Source of the DNA: Streptomyces sp. NBC_01439 | GTDB lineage: Bacteria; Actinomycetota; Actinomycetes; Streptomycetales; Streptomycetaceae | Assembly (NCBI RefSeq): GCF_036227605.1 | Contig: NZ_CP109487.1 | Coordinates: 1,240,001-1,304,000 of the forward strand | DNA length: 64,000 nt | Direction of reading: 5' to 3' | Part shown: piece by piece, positions 61,316 to 64,000 of the stretch | Numbering within the stretch: the first letter of the stretch is position 1 | How the letters are laid out: every line of letters begins with the position of its first letter | Translations under genes and position numbers: made by a program | The notes under the pieces: generated by a model | The model's input: the letters and a program-made list of their open reading frames with translations, nothing else | The model's database searches: none | What the model was told of the DNA's origin: nothing

Positions 61316-62755
61316 CTAGAACGGGTGACCGGCGGGGGTGCTGCGGGCCGTGGTCCAGCGCAGTTCCGTGAAGGCGTCCAGGTTCGCCTCACCGCCGAAG
61401 CGGGCGCCGGTCCCGGAGGCGCCGACTCCGCCGAAGGGGGCGACTGCCTCGTCGTTGACCGTCTGGTCGTTGACATGGGCGATCCCGGTCGGGATGCGGT
61501 CGGCCAGATCGAGCCCGCGCGCCGCGTCCCGGGTCACGATCCCGAGGGAGAGGCCGTAGGGGCCCGCCGAAGCCAGCGCCACCGCCTCCTCCTCCGTCGC
61601 GAAGGACCGTACGGGCGCCACCGGGCCGAAGACCTCCTCGGCGTAGGCGGGGGTGTCGTCGGCGACGCCGGCCAGGACGGTCGGCCGGTAGAAGAGGTCC
61701 CGGTGGGTGCCGCCGGCCACGAGCTTGGCCCCCTGCCCGGTGCTGGCCTCCACCAGGGCGTGGACGCGGTCCAGCTGGGCGCGGTCGATCAGCGGGCCCA
61801 GGTGGACCCGCTCGCGGTACGGGTCGCCCACGGCCAGTTCCTCGGCGCGCGCGGCGAGCCGCTCGACGTACTCGTCGTAGAGCGAGGTGTGTACGAGGTG
61901 CCGCCCGGCGGTCATGCAGATCTGGCCCTGGTGGAAGAAGGAACCCCAGGAGGCCTGGGCCACGGCGGCCTCGACGTCGGCGTCGCGGAGCACGACGAGG
62001 GCGGAGTTCCCGCCGAGTTCCAGGTGCACGCGCTTGAGGTGACGGCCTGCCAACTCACCGACGGATCGGCCCGCGGCGGTGGATCCGGTGAAGGACACCA
62101 CCCGCACGCGCCGGTCCGCGACCACCGCGGCGCCCGTCCCGGCACCGCCGGGCAGGACCTGCAGCAGCCCGCCCGGGAGCCCGGCGGCGGCGAAGACCGC
62201 GGCGAGGGCGAGGCCGCCGCAGACGGCGGTGCGCGGGTCCGGCTTGAGCAGGACCGCGTTGCCGAGTGCCAGCGCCGGCGCGACCGAGCGGATCGCCAGG
62301 ATCAGCGGGGCGTTGAAGGGGGCCACGACCCCGACCACCCCGGCCGGCACCCGGCGGGTGAAGGACAGCCGGGGGGCCTCGCTCGGCAGCACCTGCCCCG
62401 TGGGGCGCGAGGCCAGCGCCGCGGCCTCGTAGCACTCCTGGGCCGCGACGTGCAGCTCGAAGTCGGCCTTGCCGGGTATCGAGCCGGACTCGCGGACCAG
62501 CCATTCCCGCAGCTCGTCGGCGTGTGCGGTGAACAGGTCCCCGGCGCGGCGCAGCACGGCCGCCCGCTCCGGGTGCGTGGCGCGCGCCCAGTCCCGCTGG
62601 GCCGCGAGGGCCCGTACGGCGGCCTGCGCCACGTCGGCGGGTACGGCGAGCTCGATGGTGGCGAGGGTGCGGCCGGTGGCGGGTTCGACGACCGGGGCGG
62701 AGCCGCCGGTGAGGGTGGGTCCGTCCTGCCAGAGCGTCGGATCGAGGAGCGGCAT
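61316..62755 (-). CDS. Aldehyde dehydrogenase, benzaldehyde/vanillin-type
   Basis: The protein has 479 residues from ATG 62755. It has the ALDH motifs VAPFNAPLILAIRSVAPAL, FTGSTAAGRSVGELA, catalytic Glu in HLELGGNSALVV, and catalytic Cys in HQGQICMTAGRHL. Closest in style to aromatic aldehyde dehydrogenases (vanillin or salicylaldehyde). The neighbouring thiolase of beta-ketoadipyl-CoA type on the same strand makes an aromatic-degradation role plausible but unproven. It lies in the resident chromosome, outside the insertion. Confidence 0.9.
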   Translation of the reverse strand: MPLLDPTLWQDGPTLTGGSAPVVEPATGRTLATIELAVPADVAQAAVRALAAQRDWARATHPERAAVLRRAGDLFTAHADELREWLVRESGSIPGKADFELHVAAQECYEAAALASRPTGQVLPSEAPRLSFTRRVPAGVVGVVAPFNAPLILAIRSVAPALALGNAVLLKPDPRTAVCGGLALAAVFAAAGLPGGLLQVLPGGAGTGAAVVADRRVRVVSFTGSTAAGRSVGELAGRHLKRVHLELGGNSALVVLRDADVEAAVAQASWGSFFHQGQICMTAGRHLVHTSLYDEYVERLAARAEELAVGDPYRERVHLGPLIDRAQLDRVHALVEASTGQGAKLVAGGTHRDLFYRPTVLAGVADDTPAYAEEVFGPVAPVRSFATEEEAVALASAGPYGLSLGIVTRDAARGLDLADRIPTGIAHVNDQTVNDEAVAPFGGVGASGTGARFGGEANLDAFTELRWTTARSTPAGHPF

Positions 62756-62908
62756 GGCGCGGGGCCTCCGGTGGGGATGGGCGGGGCGGGGGGCGGCAGC
62801 ACGCGCCATCGTGCCAGACCGGAGGCTCCACATCTGTTCAGTTATTGGGCAGTTGACGGCGAGCGGTGACCGGAAACGATCGACGCCCGCGCGCCGCACC
62901 GGCCCGGG

Positions 62909-64000
62909 TCAGCGCTCCAGGACGAGGGCGATGCCCTGCCCGACCCCGATGCACAGGGCCGCCATGCCGGTGCCGGAGCCCGCCGCCGCCAGCTGGTGCG
63001 CGACCGAACCCGCCAGCCGGGCACCCGAGGCGCCGAGCGGATGGCCGATCGCGATGGCGCCGCCCCGCGGGTTGACCACGGCCGGGTCGAGCTCCGGCCA
63101 GGCCGCGAGACAGCCCAACGCCTGTGCGGCGAAGGCCTCGTTCAGCTCGAAGGCGGTCAGATCGGCGAACCCGCGGCCGGACTTGGCGAGCGCCCGCTGG
63201 ACGGCGTCCACCGGACCCAGGCCGAAGAGCTGGGGCTCGATGCCGGTGACGGCGGACGCGCTGATCCGGGCGAGCGGCTCCCGGCCGGTGGCCGCCAGAC
63301 CCTCTTCGTCGGTCAACAGCAGTGCGGCGGCGCCGTCGTTGAGCGGGGAGGCGTTGCCCGCCGTGACCGTACCCGTGCCGTCCGTCCGGAAGGCCGGCTT
63401 CAGTCGGGCCAGCGCCTCGGGCGTGGAACCCTCCCGGATGCACTCGTCACGCACCAGGTCCACGCCGGCGTACGGAACGACCTCACCGTCGTACAGCCCG
63501 GCGGACCAGGCGGCCGCCGCCTTGCGGTGGCTCTCCAGGGCGAAGGCGTCCTGTGCGTCGCGGGTGATGCCGTGCTTGTCCGCGACGAGTTCGGCTCCCT
63601 CGCCGAGCGAGCCGGTCCACTCCTCGGGCATGCGCGGGTTGGTCATGCGCCAGCCCAGGGTGGTGGACCACATCTGCTGGTGGCCGGCCGGGAAGGCGCG
63701 CTCGGGCTTCTGTACGACCCAGGGGGCGCGGCTCATCGACTCGACCCCGCCCGCGATGGCCACGGAGGCGTCGCCGAGCGCGATGGCGCGGGCGGCCTGG
63801 ACCACGGCTTCGAGGCCGGACCCGCAGAGCCGGTTGACGGTGACCCCGGGGACGCTCACCGGCAGCCCGGCCAGCAGCACCGCCATGCGGGCCACGTCGC
63901 GGTTGTCCTCGCCCGCGCCGTTGGCGTCGCCGAACACGACGTCGTCGATGCGGGCCGGATCGAGGTCCGGCGTGCGCTCCACCAGCGCGCGCACGACGTG
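62909..64000 (-). CDS. Acetyl-CoA acyltransferase (thiolase), N-terminus beyond window
   Basis: The frame is open from the window edge (364 residues). The nucleophile is in VTVNRLCGSGLEAV, GGVESMSRAPWV follows, and the C-terminal acid-base residues lie in ELNEAFAAQ, NPRGGAIAIGHPLGASGARL and CIGVGQGIALVLE. The insert QQMWSTTLGWRMTNPRMPEEW with the rest resembles 3-oxoadipyl-CoA thiolases (PcaF/PaaJ). The in-frame GTG at 63994 is internal; the true start is outside the window. About 40 N-terminal residues are missing. Confidence 0.92.
   Translation of the reverse strand, partial: HVVRALVERTPDLDPARIDDVVFGDANGAGEDNRDVARMAVLLAGLPVSVPGVTVNRLCGSGLEAVVQAARAIALGDASVAIAGGVESMSRAPWVVQKPERAFPAGHQQMWSTTLGWRMTNPRMPEEWTGSLGEGAELVADKHGITRDAQDAFALESHRKAAAAWSAGLYDGEVVPYAGVDLVRDECIREGSTPEALARLKPAFRTDGTGTVTAGNASPLNDGAAALLLTDEEGLAATGREPLARISASAVTGIEPQLFGLGPVDAVQRALAKSGRGFADLTAFELNEAFAAQALGCLAAWPELDPAVVNPRGGAIAIGHPLGASGARLAGSVAHQLAAAGSGTGMAALCIGVGQGIALVLER

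Overview
The window is high-GC actinobacterial DNA, almost certainly a Streptomyces. Third codon positions are strongly G/C, GTG starts and GGAGG-type ribosome sites are common, and marker families include DUF6230/DUF6114, a LAXTG-anchored protein, a mycothiol-dependent formaldehyde dehydrogenase and trypsin-nSTAND conflict proteins. No rRNA, tRNA or CRISPR array was found.

Region 1 (1-8.98 kb) is a DosSR/OsdKR-like stress and low-oxygen cluster. It holds PPK2 (partial), a GAF histidine kinase, a pyridoxamine-oxidase-fold protein, a STAS protein, a response regulator with a one-base frameshift, a tandem universal stress protein, phosphoketolase, a CBS-BON protein and a second, frameshifted and truncated response regulator. 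An imperfect inverted repeat of the form AGGGCC-N3/5-GGTCCCT recurs between these genes.

Region 2 (about 8.98-14.6 kb) is accessory DNA that begins where the second regulator is cut off. A large gene with a zinc ribbon and a PD-(D/E)XK-like nuclease end is split by a 1,501-bp IS4-family element with clean terminal repeats and a 10-bp target duplication. A small cysteine-containing protein and a NUDIX hydrolase follow.

Region 3 (14.6-28.3 kb) looks like ordinary chromosome: pirin, a TPR protein, an RNA methyltransferase, a MerR regulator, the DUF6230-DUF6114-secreted protein operon, DUF2087, a metallophosphoesterase, a LAXTG surface protein, an iron-box-controlled neocarzinostatin-like secreted protein, a flavin disulfide oxidoreductase, a TetR regulator, then a Trypco1 gene and a trypsin-nSTAND gene.

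Region 4 (28,315-58,432) is a 30.1-kb insertion inside the trypsin-nSTAND gene; the rest of that gene resumes at 58,433. The left flank of the insertion is a graveyard of fragments (HipA-like kinase, aquaporin and an unknown pseudogene). The core is a complete choline degradation module: BetA and BetB (choline to glycine betaine), a betaine/choline-type ABC importer, a Rieske oxygenase with its own Rieske ferredoxin and FAD reductase (betaine to dimethylglycine), dimethylglycine oxidase, and heterotetrameric sarcosine oxidase with SoxD fused to SoxA (to glycine). One-carbon units are handled by FolD, PurU, a MetF-like reductase and a mycothiol-dependent formaldehyde dehydrogenase with an MBL hydrolase. 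The last two steps, glycine to serine (GlyA) and serine to pyruvate (SdaA), are both broken. An IclR regulator sits in the middle, and a 17-bp operator-like palindrome GTTGCG-N5-CGCAAC lies in front of essentially every transcription unit of the module.

Region 5 (58.4-64 kb) holds the C-terminal part of the interrupted nSTAND gene, which carries a further frameshift and deletion, then thioredoxin, an aldehyde dehydrogenase and a thiolase truncated by the window edge.
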